Shown here piece by piece: positions 17,894 through 27,437 of a stretch of 64,000 nt of DNA. The notes below the pieces were generated by a model. The model saw nothing but the letters and a program-made list of their open reading frames with translations. It searched no databases and was not told the origin of the DNA. Source of the DNA: Flavobacteriales bacterium UBA7468 (GTDB taxonomy: Bacteria > Bacteroidota > Bacteroidia > Flavobacteriales_D > Crocinitomicaceae). The stretch spans positions 19,929 to 83,928 of the forward strand of contig DLPC01000025.1 in NCBI GenBank assembly GCA_002478565.1. The letters are read 5' to 3'. The position numbers were made by a program, and so were the translations under genes. Within the stretch, counting starts at the first letter, position 1, and each line of letters starts with the position of its first letter.

Positions 17894-17919
17894 AAATTAA
17901 ATCTTGGGTTTTCAGCTTA

Positions 17920-17927
17920 CAAAGCTA
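17920..17927 (-). promoter_or_regulatory. Candidate -7 element for transketolase-vWA transcript
   Basis: TAGCTTTG on the minus strand fits TANNTTTG and lies 26 bases before the ATG at 17893. No good -33 element is visible. Confidence 0.45.
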
Positions 17928-17941
17928 CGTTTAATTATGCT

Positions 17942-17949
17942 TACTTTTG
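17942..17949 (+). promoter_or_regulatory. Candidate -7 element for hutU
   Basis: TACTTTTG fits TANNTTTG and ends 18 bases before the hutU ATG. It is divergent from the transketolase -7 element, 14 bases away, so the two promoters are back to back and could be co-regulated. Confidence 0.45.
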
Positions 17950-17967
17950 CATTAAAAATAGAGATCC

Positions 17968-19971
17968 ATGATCAGTTTTGCCGACGAAATACAACAAGGA
18001 ATACCTACTGAGCTTCCCAAACTAAAAGCTTATGATCCAAATGTAAATCATGCGCCAAAGCGCAAGGAAATACTGAGCCCTGAAGAGAAAAAATTGGCTA
18101 TTCGCAATGCGTTGCGGTATTTTCCAAAGGCGCAACATGCCGAACTGGCTGCAGAATTTGCTCAGGAACTGGCTGCTTATGGCCGCATCTATATGTATCG
18201 ATTCATGCCAGAGCACCCGATTTTTGCCAGACCAATTGACCAATATCCGGGCAAGAGCGAGCAAGCCAAAGCGATCATGCTCATGATACAAAATAACCTT
18301 GATCATCGTGTCGCACAGCACCCACACGAACTCATTACCTACGGAGGAAATGGTGCCGTATTTCAAAATTGGGTACAGTATCGCCTTACCATGAAATATT
18401 TGTCTGAAATGACTGACGAGCAAACACTCGTGATGTATTCCGGACACCCGATGGGCCTCTTTCCATCTCATACAAATGCACCAAGAGTTGTAGTTACAAA
18501 CGGGATGGTCATTCCAAACTATTCGAAGCCAGATGATTGGGAGCGCTTTAATGCACTCGGCGTATCGCAATACGGTCAAATGACGGCCGGTTCTTACATG
18601 TACATCGGGCCACAAGGTATTGTGCATGGCACCACTATCACAGTACTAAATGCCCTGCGACGCATTGCGAAAAATCGCGAGGATATCAAAGGAAAAATAT
18701 TTGTTACAGCAGGTTTAGGAGGCATGTCGGGCGCACAACCCAAAGCTGGGAATATTGCCGGCGTAATTTCTATCACAGCCGAAGTGAACCCAAAAGCAGT
18801 TCACACCCGTCATTCACAAGGTTGGGTAGATGAAGTATTTGACAACCTCGATGCACTTTGCCAGAGAGTTAGAGCGGCTCAAGCCATTCAGGAAGTAGTA
18901 TCATTAGCTTACCTAGGCAATGTAGTCGATATTTGGGAGCGCTTTGAGTCAGAGGGTATTCACATAGATTTAGGTTCTGACCAAACCTCCTTGCACAACC
19001 CATGGGCAGGTGGATATTATCCTGCAGGGCTTAGCTTTGAGCAGGCCAATGATTTAATGGCCACGGATCCCGAAAAATTCAAAGTATACGTCCAAGAAAG
19101 TTTAAGAAGACACGCCGAAGCGGTCAACAAGCACACGGCCAAAGGCACTTATTTCTTTGACTACGGAAATGCATTTTTACTCGAGGCCTCAAGAGCCGGA
19201 GCAGATGTCATGGCCTCCAATCACATTGATTTTAAATATCCGTCTTATGTGCAAGATATTTTAGGCCCTATGTGCTTTGATTTTGGTTTTGGACCTTTCC
19301 GTTGGGTTTGCGCTAGCGGTGACCCCCAAGATCTCGAGAAAACAGACGCCATTGCCTGTGCTGTCTTGGAAGAAATGATGCAAAATAGCCCAGAAGAAAT
19401 CCAGCAACAAATGGCAGACAACATTCAATGGATCAAAGGAGCACAACAAAATAAACTCGTTGTCGGGTCACAGGCTCGCATTTTATATGCTGATGCAGAA
19501 GGGCGTATGCTCATTGCAGCTGCCTTCAACAAAGCCATAGCAAAAGGAGAAATTGGCCCTGTTATCCTCGGGCGAGACCACCACGATGTTTCAGGCACAG
19601 ATTCTCCATACAGAGAAACTTCTAACATTTACGACGGGTCAAGATTTACTGCGGATATGGCCATACAGAATGTCATTGGCGACAGTTTCCGTGGGGCCAC
19701 TTGGGTGAGTATCCACAATGGCGGTGGCGTTGGTTGGGGCGAAGTTATCAATGGTGGTTTCGGAATGCTCCTCGACGGTTCTGAACAAGCGCAACGCAAC
19801 CTAACTAGCATGCTGCATTGGGATGTCAATAACGGAATTGCCAGAAGAAATTGGGCACGCAACGAAAATGCAACGTTTGCCATCAGACGAGCCATGGAAG
19901 CTGAGCCTCTATTGAAAGTTACTTTGCCAAATTTAGTGGAAGACCAACTTCTGGATGAATTATTCAGCTAG
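17968..19971 (+). CDS. hutU: Urocanate hydratase
   Basis: A 667-residue cytoplasmic enzyme that uses tightly bound NAD+ to convert urocanate to imidazolonepropionate, the second step of histidine breakdown. Family stretches are clear: LITYGGNGAVFQNWVQYRLTM is split by YSGHPMGLFPS, then TAGLGGMSGAQPKAG (NAD site), FDFGFGPFRWVCASGDP, GRDHHDVSGTDSPYRET and HNGGGVGWGEVINGGFGM. The length (667) is that of the long form, about 100 residues more than the E. coli-type enzyme. No hutH, hutI or hutG is in the window. Confidence 0.95.
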   Translation: MISFADEIQQGIPTELPKLKAYDPNVNHAPKRKEILSPEEKKLAIRNALRYFPKAQHAELAAEFAQELAAYGRIYMYRFMPEHPIFARPIDQYPGKSEQAKAIMLMIQNNLDHRVAQHPHELITYGGNGAVFQNWVQYRLTMKYLSEMTDEQTLVMYSGHPMGLFPSHTNAPRVVVTNGMVIPNYSKPDDWERFNALGVSQYGQMTAGSYMYIGPQGIVHGTTITVLNALRRIAKNREDIKGKIFVTAGLGGMSGAQPKAGNIAGVISITAEVNPKAVHTRHSQGWVDEVFDNLDALCQRVRAAQAIQEVVSLAYLGNVVDIWERFESEGIHIDLGSDQTSLHNPWAGGYYPAGLSFEQANDLMATDPEKFKVYVQESLRRHAEAVNKHTAKGTYFFDYGNAFLLEASRAGADVMASNHIDFKYPSYVQDILGPMCFDFGFGPFRWVCASGDPQDLEKTDAIACAVLEEMMQNSPEEIQQQMADNIQWIKGAQQNKLVVGSQARILYADAEGRMLIAAAFNKAIAKGEIGPVILGRDHHDVSGTDSPYRETSNIYDGSRFTADMAIQNVIGDSFRGATWVSIHNGGGVGWGEVINGGFGMLLDGSEQAQRNLTSMLHWDVNNGIARRNWARNENATFAIRRAMEAEPLLKVTLPNLVEDQLLDELFS

Positions 19972-19980
19972 TCAGGATTT

Positions 19981-20928
19981 TCACTGCCCTGCCGGAAACG
20001 CATCTAATAAAAAATTGCCCTTACTTGTTGGCATTTGAAATCGATAAATTTCGGCTATTGTTTTTGAAATGTCTATCATTTCTGCCTCTTCGTTTACGAT
20101 TTTCCCTTTGGGTGTATCAGGCCCTAGCACGAGTAAAGAAATGTGACGGCATCCTTCGCAACGACAGCCATGATTCACAAAACCTGAACGTACCCCGTCC
20201 AAATGACGCCCGTGGTCGTTGGTAATTAAGAGGGTGGTTTGATCTTTTAGCACCGGGTTTTGTTGGATCATTTGCCATAATTGAGCAGCATATTTATCTG
20301 ATTGCGTAATTGACTCTAAATATTTATCCCAATTATTGGCGTGGCCATATACATCTACGGCCAACAAATTGATCAACATGAGCTGCGGCGGATTTTCACT
20401 CTTTACCAATTCAGTGACCTTTGCAAAAGTTTTATCATCACGGCCGTAACCAAGGCCATTTCCATTAGGCCCACAATAAGTGCTGGCTATGTACTGATTG
20501 TTCCACTTTTTTTGGGAAGTATTGACCAATACATCAAGTTTTCCCTTGCTTGCCACTACATAGGCAGCAGAAGAATCAAGGCCAGTGTTTTTTAAAAAGT
20601 ACTGAAAAATATTTGGCTGCTTGGGCAAAGCAGTGCCGGCATTTGAAATACGTTGATAGGTCCCGGTCACAATCGCCGTATGGCCAGGTACTGTATATGT
20701 GGGGCCGTTGTTTTTAAATTGTGCGTAGAATGTTCCTTCTTTTTTGAGCGAGTCACAGAGCAAGGGACTGTATTTACAGGTCGGTTCACCATAAGTTTCA
20801 GCGTAACGCGGACCGTCAATGACTAAAATAAATACATATTTGGTTTTGAATTCAGGGGCCTTTTGTTGGGCCAAAAACCAGGAAAAACATAAAAAATGAA
20901 TCGCAGTTGCGAAAATCAACTTCTTCAT
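19981..20928 (-). CDS. Exported alkaline-phosphatase-superfamily hydrolase (phosphodiesterase/sulfatase-like)
   Basis: A 315-residue protein with a signal peptide (about 1-20, ending SWFLAQQ). The alkaline phosphatase-type metal-site pattern is visible: VFILVIDGPRY (metal Asp), GPTYTVPGHTAIVTG with the likely Thr nucleophile before VPGH, VDVYGHANNWDKYL, LLITNDHGRHLDG (Asp-His), and a final metal His in FVNHGC. This suits hydrolysis of a phosphoester or sulfoester in the periplasm. A Cys-rich HGCRCEGCRH stretch near residue 258 is unusual and may hold a metal or a disulfide. Substrate unknown. Convergent with hutU, 9 bases apart. Confidence 0.8.
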   Translation of the reverse strand: MKKLIFATAIHFLCFSWFLAQQKAPEFKTKYVFILVIDGPRYAETYGEPTCKYSPLLCDSLKKEGTFYAQFKNNGPTYTVPGHTAIVTGTYQRISNAGTALPKQPNIFQYFLKNTGLDSSAAYVVASKGKLDVLVNTSQKKWNNQYIASTYCGPNGNGLGYGRDDKTFAKVTELVKSENPPQLMLINLLAVDVYGHANNWDKYLESITQSDKYAAQLWQMIQQNPVLKDQTTLLITNDHGRHLDGVRSGFVNHGCRCEGCRHISLLVLGPDTPKGKIVNEEAEMIDISKTIAEIYRFQMPTSKGNFLLDAFPAGQ

Positions 20929-20981
20929 GGCCTAAAAATACGCAGAAACCCAAACAAGAGCATAATTTCTTTGTTTGTTTC

Positions 20982-21014
20982 TTTGGATGCAATACCATTA
21001 ATGTGGTAAATTTG
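20982..21014 (+). promoter_or_regulatory. Candidate promoter of the suf operon
   Basis: TAAATTTG (21007-21014) fits the -7 consensus and TTTG at 20982-20985 stands 21 bases upstream as a -33 element. The predicted start of transcription is about 40 bases before the first suf ATG. No Rrf2-type palindrome was recognised. Confidence 0.5.
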
Positions 21015-21059
21015 CAGGAATTATATTGTTTTATTTATAATTAATCTAAATAAAATTAA

Positions 21060-21383
21060 ATGCTAACTGTTACAGATACCGCAAAAAAGCAAGCCCTGCG
21101 TCTCATGGAAGACGAAGGGAAGGATGGTTTCTTTATTCGCGTTGGGGTTCAAGGAGGTGGTTGTTCAGGTCTCATGTACCAACTCACTTTTGACAACGAA
21201 GAAAAAGAAGGTGACATGAGCTTTGAAAATAATGGCGTCAAAGTCGTTGTCGATAAAAAAAGTTACCTCTACCTCGTTGGAACAACCCTTGATTTCTCGG
21301 GCGGATTAAACGGTAAAGGTTTTGTATTTCAAAACCCAAATGCAGACCGCACTTGTGGCTGTGGAGAATCTTTTTCTGTATAA
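21060..21383 (+). CDS. HesB/IscA-family iron-sulfur assembly protein (SufA-type)
   Basis: A 107-residue A-type carrier that receives Fe-S clusters from the SufBCD scaffold and passes them to target proteins. The three conserved cysteines are present: Cys35 in GGGCSGLMY and Cys99/Cys101 in RTCGCGESF. It is the first gene of the suf operon and its stop is one base before the sufB ATG. Being in the operon supports the SufA role over a general IscA or ErpA role, but the subtype cannot be decided by sequence alone. Confidence 0.92.
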   Translation: MLTVTDTAKKQALRLMEDEGKDGFFIRVGVQGGGCSGLMYQLTFDNEEKEGDMSFENNGVKVVVDKKSYLYLVGTTLDFSGGLNGKGFVFQNPNADRTCGCGESFSV

Positions 21384-21384
21384 T

Positions 21385-22833
21385 ATGTCAAACTACACTG
21401 AAAACGACCTCGCCAAGGACCTCGAAAACCAAGAATACAAATTTGGTTTTGTCACTGATATCGAGACAGAAACAGTTCCTAAAGGGCTCAATGAAGAAAT
21501 CATCAGACTCATTTCTACCAAAAAAAATGAGCCAGAGTGGTTATTGACTTATCGCTTAAAGGCATTTGAAATCTGGAAAACCATGCAAGAACCCGAGTGG
21601 GCTCATGTCGCATATACCAAACCAGATTTTCAAGACATCGCCTATTACGCTGCACCAAAGCAAACAAAAAAATATGAATCCTGGGACGACGTCGATCCAG
21701 AACTCAAAGAAACCATGAGTAAACTCGGAATTTCTATGGAAGAGCAGCAGCGCCTTACGGGTGTAGCCGTTGACTTTGTCATGGATTCCGTATCTGTTGC
21801 CACGTCTTTTAAAGCAAAACTCAAAGAACTCGGTATTATTTTCTGTTCTTTTTCAGACGCCGTACAAGAATACCCAGAATTGGTTCAAAAATATATGGGG
21901 ACTGTCGTTCCGAACACCGACAACTTTTATGCCGCATTAAACAGCGCCGTTTTCACAGATGGCTCTTTTTGCTACATTCCAAAAGGTGTACGTTGCCCTA
22001 TGGAATTATCTACCTATTTCCGTATCAATGCCGGCGGTACTGGGCAGTTTGAAAGAACTTTAGTAGTCGCTGATGAAGATGCTTATGTTTCTTATTTGGA
22101 AGGCTGTACTGCACCCCAACGCGATGAAAATCAGTTGCATGCAGCTGTAGTAGAACTCATAGCACTCAAGGATGCTGAAATCAAATATTCAACCGTGCAA
22201 AACTGGTATCCAGGAGATAAAAACGGAAAAGGTGGCGTTTTCAACTTTGTTACTAAAAGAGGTCTCTGTGAAGACCGCGCCAAAATTTCCTGGACACAAG
22301 TAGAAACTGGCTCTGCCGTTACCTGGAAATATCCGTCGTGTATTCTAAAAGGTGACCACTCTATTGGTGAGTTTTATTCAGTAGCTGTTACCAATAACAT
22401 GCAGCAGGCCGATACCGGAACCAAAATGATTCACCTCGGAAAGAACACTAAATCAACCATTATTTCAAAAGGAATTTCAGCCGGGAAATCTCAGAACTCT
22501 TACCGAGGGCTGGTGCAAATCCATAAAGGAGCAGATAACGCCCGTAATTTTTCACAATGTGATTCTCTGCTAATGACCGATGTTTGTGGGGCTCATACCT
22601 TCCCTTACATCGAATGTAAAAATCCATCGGCCAAAATTGAACACGAGGCAACTACCTCAAAAATCGGTGAAGACCAACTTTTCTATTGTATGCAACGTGG
22701 CATCAGTGAAGAAAAAGCAATTAGCCTCATCGTCAATGGCTACTGTAAAGAAGTACTCAATCAACTCCCGATGGAATTTGCAGTGGAAGCTCAAAAGCTC
22801 CTAGCAATTAGTCTAGAAGGTAGCGTCGGATAA
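21385..22833 (+). CDS. sufB: Fe-S cluster scaffold subunit SufB
   Basis: A 482-residue subunit of the SufBC2D scaffold on which Fe-S clusters are built. Typical regions include GIEDPRE-like beta-helix stretches, FCYIPKGVRCPMELSTYFRINA, VVADEDAYVSYLEGCTAPQ, HAAVVELIALKDAEIKYSTVQNW, split by YPGD, and the C-terminal HEATTSKIGEDQLFYCMQRGI. I use the ATG at 21385 (MSNYTEND); the longer frame from 21322 only overlaps the sufA-like gene. It is followed by sufC after 33 bases. Confidence 0.96.
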   Translation: MSNYTENDLAKDLENQEYKFGFVTDIETETVPKGLNEEIIRLISTKKNEPEWLLTYRLKAFEIWKTMQEPEWAHVAYTKPDFQDIAYYAAPKQTKKYESWDDVDPELKETMSKLGISMEEQQRLTGVAVDFVMDSVSVATSFKAKLKELGIIFCSFSDAVQEYPELVQKYMGTVVPNTDNFYAALNSAVFTDGSFCYIPKGVRCPMELSTYFRINAGGTGQFERTLVVADEDAYVSYLEGCTAPQRDENQLHAAVVELIALKDAEIKYSTVQNWYPGDKNGKGGVFNFVTKRGLCEDRAKISWTQVETGSAVTWKYPSCILKGDHSIGEFYSVAVTNNMQQADTGTKMIHLGKNTKSTIISKGISAGKSQNSYRGLVQIHKGADNARNFSQCDSLLMTDVCGAHTFPYIECKNPSAKIEHEATTSKIGEDQLFYCMQRGISEEKAISLIVNGYCKEVLNQLPMEFAVEAQKLLAISLEGSVG

Positions 22834-22866
22834 CTCAATTAATTTGTTCCAAAAACAGAACAACAC

Positions 22867-23613
22867 ATGATCTCAATCAAAAACTTACATGCCCAAATCA
22901 ACGGAAAAGAAATCTTAAAGGGCTTGAATTTGGAAGTAAAAGCTGGCGAAGTACATGCCATCATGGGGCCAAATGGTGCCGGAAAAAGTACACTTGCAAA
23001 TGTGCTTGCGGGCCGCGAGGACTACGAAATCACTGCAGGTGAAGTCATTTTCAACGGTCAAGACCTCCTCGAACTTGCTACAGAAGATCGTGCTAGAGCT
23101 GGTTTGTTTCTTGCCTTTCAATATCCGGTTGAAATTCCGGGCGTAAGTAATGTCAACTTTTTAAGAACAGCCCTGAACGAGAAACGCGCCTACTTGGGTC
23201 AAGAGCCTATTTCTGCCAAAGAATTCATGGCGCTCGTTAAAGAAAAATCTGCGTTAGTAGAACTCGATGCCAAGCTTGCCTCTAGGTCTGTTAATGAAGG
23301 GTTTTCAGGAGGCGAGAAAAAACGTAACGAAATCTTTCAGATGGCGATGCTCGAGCCCAAACTATCGGTACTCGATGAAACTGATTCAGGGCTCGATATC
23401 GATGCCCTTCGCATTGTTTCACATGGTGTTAATGCCCTGAAATCTCCTGAAAATGCAAGCATCGTAATTACCCATTATCAGCGCTTACTCGATTATATCG
23501 TTCCAGATTTTGTACACGTTCTTTACGATGGTAAAATAGTGAAGTCAGGGCCAAAAGAACTTGCACTAGAACTCGAAGAAAAAGGATACGATTGGATCAA
23601 AGAAAGTTTGTAA
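22867..23613 (+). CDS. sufC: Fe-S assembly ATPase SufC
   Basis: A 248-residue ABC-type ATPase, cytoplasmic and without membrane partner, that drives conformational change in SufBCD. Walker A is GPNGAGKST (about 35-43), the signature is FSGGEKKRNE (about 142), and Walker B is LSVLDETDSGLDIDAL, with the Suf-specific SGLDIDAL. The stop is followed immediately by the sufD start (TAACATG). Confidence 0.96.
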   Translation: MISIKNLHAQINGKEILKGLNLEVKAGEVHAIMGPNGAGKSTLANVLAGREDYEITAGEVIFNGQDLLELATEDRARAGLFLAFQYPVEIPGVSNVNFLRTALNEKRAYLGQEPISAKEFMALVKEKSALVELDAKLASRSVNEGFSGGEKKRNEIFQMAMLEPKLSVLDETDSGLDIDALRIVSHGVNALKSPENASIVITHYQRLLDYIVPDFVHVLYDGKIVKSGPKELALELEEKGYDWIKESL

Positions 23614-23614
23614 C

Positions 23615-24859
23615 ATGAACGCCATCACCGACAGCAAATTATCCGAATTTTGTAGCCAATTTTCGCCATCAAATATTCAGGGGCTCCAAACCCTACAGAG
23701 CGATGCAGCTGCTTATCTTTCTAAAGAGGTCTTTCCTACTACAAGGAACGAAAGGTTTAAATATACGCGCTTACAAAAATTGCTCAATGCTAATTTCAGC
23801 CCTATTGAAACACTTTCTTACGAGCAAATAAGTAAGTATAGCATCATCAAAGACGTTCCTACCATTTGCGTTAACGGACCTCAGATCTTTATTCCTCAAC
23901 AACTCATTTCAAGTGTTACTATTTCATCTATTGCAGAAAGTACACTTGCTTTTCAGTCTGAGACTTACAAAGACGTATTTGGTGCAATGAATACGTTATA
24001 CGCTAGCAATGGCTGCAGCATTACTATCAATGACAACACTACTCTTAATCAACCTATTCAAATCATCTATCTGCATTCTGGTGGTGCTCATTTTTACAGA
24101 AATCAACTCAAATTTGGCAAAAACGCTGAAGCACAGATTGTACTAGCCCATTTTAGCATTTCAAATAGCATTGGTTTTTCCCATACACACACACAAATTG
24201 AAGTGGGCCAAGATGCGCGCATCAAACTGCATAAAATACAATGTTGCGAAGAAGGCCACTTTGACTTTAATGAAGAACGCATTTTTCAGGATAAACAATC
24301 CAATTTTGAGATCAATACCATCTCATTAAAAGGTTCATTTATTCGCAACGACCTCTCTGCTCAAATTCAAGGAGAATACGCAGAAACCAGACTAAATGGT
24401 GCCTATTTATTAAATGCGCAACAACACGTTGCCAATTACACCACCATTGACCACCAAGTTCCAAATTGTGAATCTTTTGAGACCTATAAAGGACTCATCG
24501 ATGACCACGCTACGGCTGTGTTCAACGGAAAAGTATTTGTCCGTCAAGACGCACAAAAAACCAATGCCTTTCAAAGCAATGCCAATATTTTACTTTCTGA
24601 AAATGGCAGTGTCAACTCAAAACCTGAATTGGAAATTTATGCCGACGACGTGAAGTGCTCACATGGCTCTACCACTGGCCAGCTAGATGAAAATGCCTTG
24701 TTTTACTTGAAAGCCCGAGGGCTGAGCACTAAAGCCGCAAAATCTTTGTTGCTACAAGCTTTTATGGATGATGTGCTCCAAGTATTTCAACCTGAACAAC
24801 TCCATACATTTATTTTCAAAGTTATAGCCACTCGATTCAACTGGCAAATTGAAGATTAA
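23615..24859 (+). CDS. sufD: Fe-S assembly protein SufD
   Basis: A 414-residue paralogue of SufB that completes the scaffold. The conserved C-terminal part is clear: VPNCESFETYKGLIDDHATAVFNGKVFVRQDAQKTNAFQ (in pieces), PELEIYADDVKCSHGSTTGQLDENALFYLKARGLS, with the Cys-Ser-His-Gly motif of the SufBD interface. The N-terminal half is variable. The operon ends here: a strong hairpin follows 31 bases downstream, and the sulfur donor genes sufS and sufE, which often follow in Flavobacteria, are absent from the window. Confidence 0.95.
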   Translation: MNAITDSKLSEFCSQFSPSNIQGLQTLQSDAAAYLSKEVFPTTRNERFKYTRLQKLLNANFSPIETLSYEQISKYSIIKDVPTICVNGPQIFIPQQLISSVTISSIAESTLAFQSETYKDVFGAMNTLYASNGCSITINDNTTLNQPIQIIYLHSGGAHFYRNQLKFGKNAEAQIVLAHFSISNSIGFSHTHTQIEVGQDARIKLHKIQCCEEGHFDFNEERIFQDKQSNFEINTISLKGSFIRNDLSAQIQGEYAETRLNGAYLLNAQQHVANYTTIDHQVPNCESFETYKGLIDDHATAVFNGKVFVRQDAQKTNAFQSNANILLSENGSVNSKPELEIYADDVKCSHGSTTGQLDENALFYLKARGLSTKAAKSLLLQAFMDDVLQVFQPEQLHTFIFKVIATRFNWQIED

Positions 24860-24892
24860 TGCCGTTCACACATTTAAAAACACGACTACAAA

Positions 24893-24920
24893 AAAAAGGC
24901 GACCGTTTGGTCGCCTTTTT
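24893..24920. terminator. Bidirectional rho-independent terminator between sufD and atpG
   Basis: GGCGACC (24898-24904), loop GTTT, and GGTCGCC (24909-24915) make a perfect 7-bp GC-rich stem flanked by A5 on the left and T5 on the right. The hairpin has a U-tract in both directions, as expected between the convergent suf and atp operons. Confidence 0.9.
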
Positions 24921-24939
24921 GATGAAGTGAGTTTTGAAC

Positions 24940-25809
24940 TTAAGCATTGAGTGCTTCGGCACCACCAACAATCTCGAGGATCTCGTTGGTAATAGCTGCC
25001 TGACGCGCTTTGTTATAACTTAATTTCAAGCTTTTTTGTAATTCTTTTGCGTTGTCCGTTGCCTTGTGCATAGCGGTCATACGCGCACCATGTTCAGAAG
25101 CAAAGGAGTCACGGATGGCTTTGTAAAGCTGCAATTTCATGCTTTTTGGCAAAAGATCTTCAACGATTTCCATTTTTGGTTGTTCAAAAATGTAATCGCC
25201 AGCTTCAGTTTCACTTGCGGTAGGGATGATCGGCAAAAATTGTTCAGTTTCTACAATTTGTGCGGCGGCATTTACAAAACGATTGTAGACAATAACAACT
25301 TTATCAAATGATTTATTGAGGAATTGAGCCATGATTTCGTCGGCAACTTGTGCCACTAAATCAAAACGAAGATCTGCATAGATATCTTCCATTGCTTCAA
25401 TTCTGTCATTTTGATAATAATGATCCGTACGCTTATAAACGTCTTTGATTTTCTTACCTAAGCATAAAACTGAAACCTCATGGCCGCTGTAATCTTGAGC
25501 GATGAGTGCACCAACTCTTTTGATGATGTTATTGTTGAAACCACCACACAAACCGCGGTTTGAAGTAATCCCGACAATAAGAACTTTCTTTACCTCACGC
25601 TGTTCGGCATAAGCATTTTCAGAAAGATCAAGTGTAGCGCTGAGGTTCTCAAGGATTTCACGAAGTTTACCAGCATAAGGGCGCATCTGCGTGACTGCAT
25701 CTTGCGCACGCTTCAATTTAGCCGCTGATACCATCTTCATGGCAGAGGTGATCTGCATGGTAGAACCAACTGAACTGATGCGGTTACGTATTTCTTTTAG
25801 ATTAGCCAT
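24940..25809 (-). CDS. atpG: ATP synthase F1 gamma subunit
   Basis: The 289-residue central stalk subunit of F1. The conserved termini are both visible: MANLKEIRNRISSVGSTMQITSAMKMVSAAKLKRAQ split over the N-terminal helix, and HGARMTAMHKATDNAKELQ plus YNKARQAAITNEILEIVGGAEAL at the C-terminal helix. The middle has SNRGLCGGFNNN. Last gene of the operon; it ends 20 bases before the bidirectional terminator. Confidence 0.97.
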   Translation of the reverse strand: MANLKEIRNRISSVGSTMQITSAMKMVSAAKLKRAQDAVTQMRPYAGKLREILENLSATLDLSENAYAEQREVKKVLIVGITSNRGLCGGFNNNIIKRVGALIAQDYSGHEVSVLCLGKKIKDVYKRTDHYYQNDRIEAMEDIYADLRFDLVAQVADEIMAQFLNKSFDKVVIVYNRFVNAAAQIVETEQFLPIIPTASETEAGDYIFEQPKMEIVEDLLPKSMKLQLYKAIRDSFASEHGARMTAMHKATDNAKELQKSLKLSYNKARQAAITNEILEIVGGAEALNA

Positions 25810-25832
25810 TGAATCCTAGTTTGAGGCTGTAA

Positions 25833-27410
25833 TTATGCAAATTTCTCGGCAACTTCTTTGGCTGTTTTTGCCAAAACTGCTTCAATTTCGTCTGTGAATT
25901 TCCCAGCTTTTAAGGCAACCAACGTATCTGCGTTATTTGCTTCAAGGACTGTTAAATAATCTTTTTCAAATTCTTTGACTTTATTGATCGGAACAACTTG
26001 CATGAGGCCTTTAACTCCAGCATAGATAATAGCAATTTGCTTTTCTACTGGGTATGGGTCACCTTCGCGTTGCTTCAAGATTTCTACGTTGCGTGCTCCT
26101 TTATCTAGTACTGATTTAGTAGCAGCATCGAGGTCAGAACCAAACTTAGCAAATGCCTCAAGTTCACGATACTGAGCTTGGTCAAGCTTTAATGTACCAG
26201 CCACTTTTTTCATTGACTTGATTTGAGCTGAACCACCTACGCGAGATACAGAAATACCTACGTTAATAGCTGGGCGAATACCTGAGTTGAAGAGGTCAGA
26301 CTCAAGGAAGATTTGCCCATCTGTAATCGAAATTACATTGGTTGGGATATACGCAGAAACGTCACCTGCTTGTGTTTCAATAATTGGAAGTGCGGTGAGT
26401 GAACCACCACCTTTTACTTTGTCTTTCAAAGAAGCAGGGAGGTCGTTCATTTGCTTTGCAATGTTGTCATCGGCAATCACTTTCGCTGCACGCTCTAATA
26501 AACGAGAGTGAAGGTAGAAGACGTCACCTGGGTATGCCTCGCGACCTGGCGGACGACGAAGTAAAAGTGATACCTCGCGGTATGCAACTGCTTGCTTCGA
26601 TAAATCATCATAAACAATCAATGCTGGCTTACCACAGTCACGGAAGTACTCACCGATGGCAGCTCCTGTCATTGGCGCATAAAACTGCATTGGCGCAGGG
26701 TCAGATGCGTTGGCAGCAACTACAGTTGTATAAGCCATTGCGCCAGCATCTTCAAGTTTTTTAACAATTCCTGCAACTGTTGATCCTTTCTGACCAATAG
26801 CTACATAAATACAGTAAACAGGTTCCCCGCGGTCGTAAAACTCGCGCTGATTGATGATTGCATCGATTGCTACAGTAGTTTTACCAGTTTGGCGGTCACC
26901 AATGATCAACTCGCGTTGTCCGCGACCAATTGGAATCATGGCATCAACCGCTTTGATACCTGTTTGTAATGGTTCAGTTACCGGCTGGCGAAAGATAACA
27001 CCAGGCGCCTTGCGCTCAATTGGCATTTCGTATAACTCACCTTGAATAGGACCTTTTCCGTCGATTGGTTGCCCAAGTGTATCAACTACACGGCCTACCA
27101 TTCCATCACCTACTTTTACTGAGGCAATTTTACCTAAACGACGTACGGTATCACCTTCTTTTACACCAGAAGAACGACCAAGCAATACAGCTCCTACGTT
27201 ATCTTCTTCGAGGTTAAGTGCAATTCCTTGCATTCCACCATCAAATTCAATAAGTTCACCATATTGCACTCCATTCATACCGTAAATGCGTGCAATACCA
27301 TCTCCTACCTGAAGTACCGTTCCAACTTCTTGTAATTCTGCTTCTGAGCGGAATCCTGAGAGTTGTTCTCTTAGAATTGCGGAAACTTCTGCTGGTTTAA
27401 TATCTGCCAT
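25833..27410 (-). CDS. atpA: ATP synthase F1 alpha subunit
   Basis: The 525-residue non-catalytic nucleotide-binding subunit of F1. It has the P-loop GDRQTGKT in IIGDRQTGKTTVAIDAI, RGQRELI before it, LIVYDDLSKQAVAYREVSLLLRRPPGREAYPGDVFYLHSRLLERAAK in pieces, and the arginine-finger region ISVSRVGGSAQIKSMKK. Length and motifs are standard. The catalytic beta subunit (atpD) is not in the window, so it is encoded elsewhere. Confidence 0.98.
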   Translation of the reverse strand: MADIKPAEVSAILREQLSGFRSEAELQEVGTVLQVGDGIARIYGMNGVQYGELIEFDGGMQGIALNLEEDNVGAVLLGRSSGVKEGDTVRRLGKIASVKVGDGMVGRVVDTLGQPIDGKGPIQGELYEMPIERKAPGVIFRQPVTEPLQTGIKAVDAMIPIGRGQRELIIGDRQTGKTTVAIDAIINQREFYDRGEPVYCIYVAIGQKGSTVAGIVKKLEDAGAMAYTTVVAANASDPAPMQFYAPMTGAAIGEYFRDCGKPALIVYDDLSKQAVAYREVSLLLRRPPGREAYPGDVFYLHSRLLERAAKVIADDNIAKQMNDLPASLKDKVKGGGSLTALPIIETQAGDVSAYIPTNVISITDGQIFLESDLFNSGIRPAINVGISVSRVGGSAQIKSMKKVAGTLKLDQAQYRELEAFAKFGSDLDAATKSVLDKGARNVEILKQREGDPYPVEKQIAIIYAGVKGLMQVVPINKVKEFEKDYLTVLEANNADTLVALKAGKFTDEIEAVLAKTAKEVAEKFA

Positions 27411-27437
27411 TTTTACTTATTTTTTGTCAATTGACGA

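Noticed and set aside
18022..18627. 201-codon minus-strand frame within hutU
   Set aside because: Lies fully inside a well-conserved gene on the other strand and has no recognisable domain.
26399..26764. 121-codon plus-strand frame within atpA
   Set aside because: Shadow of atpA without domain or promoter.
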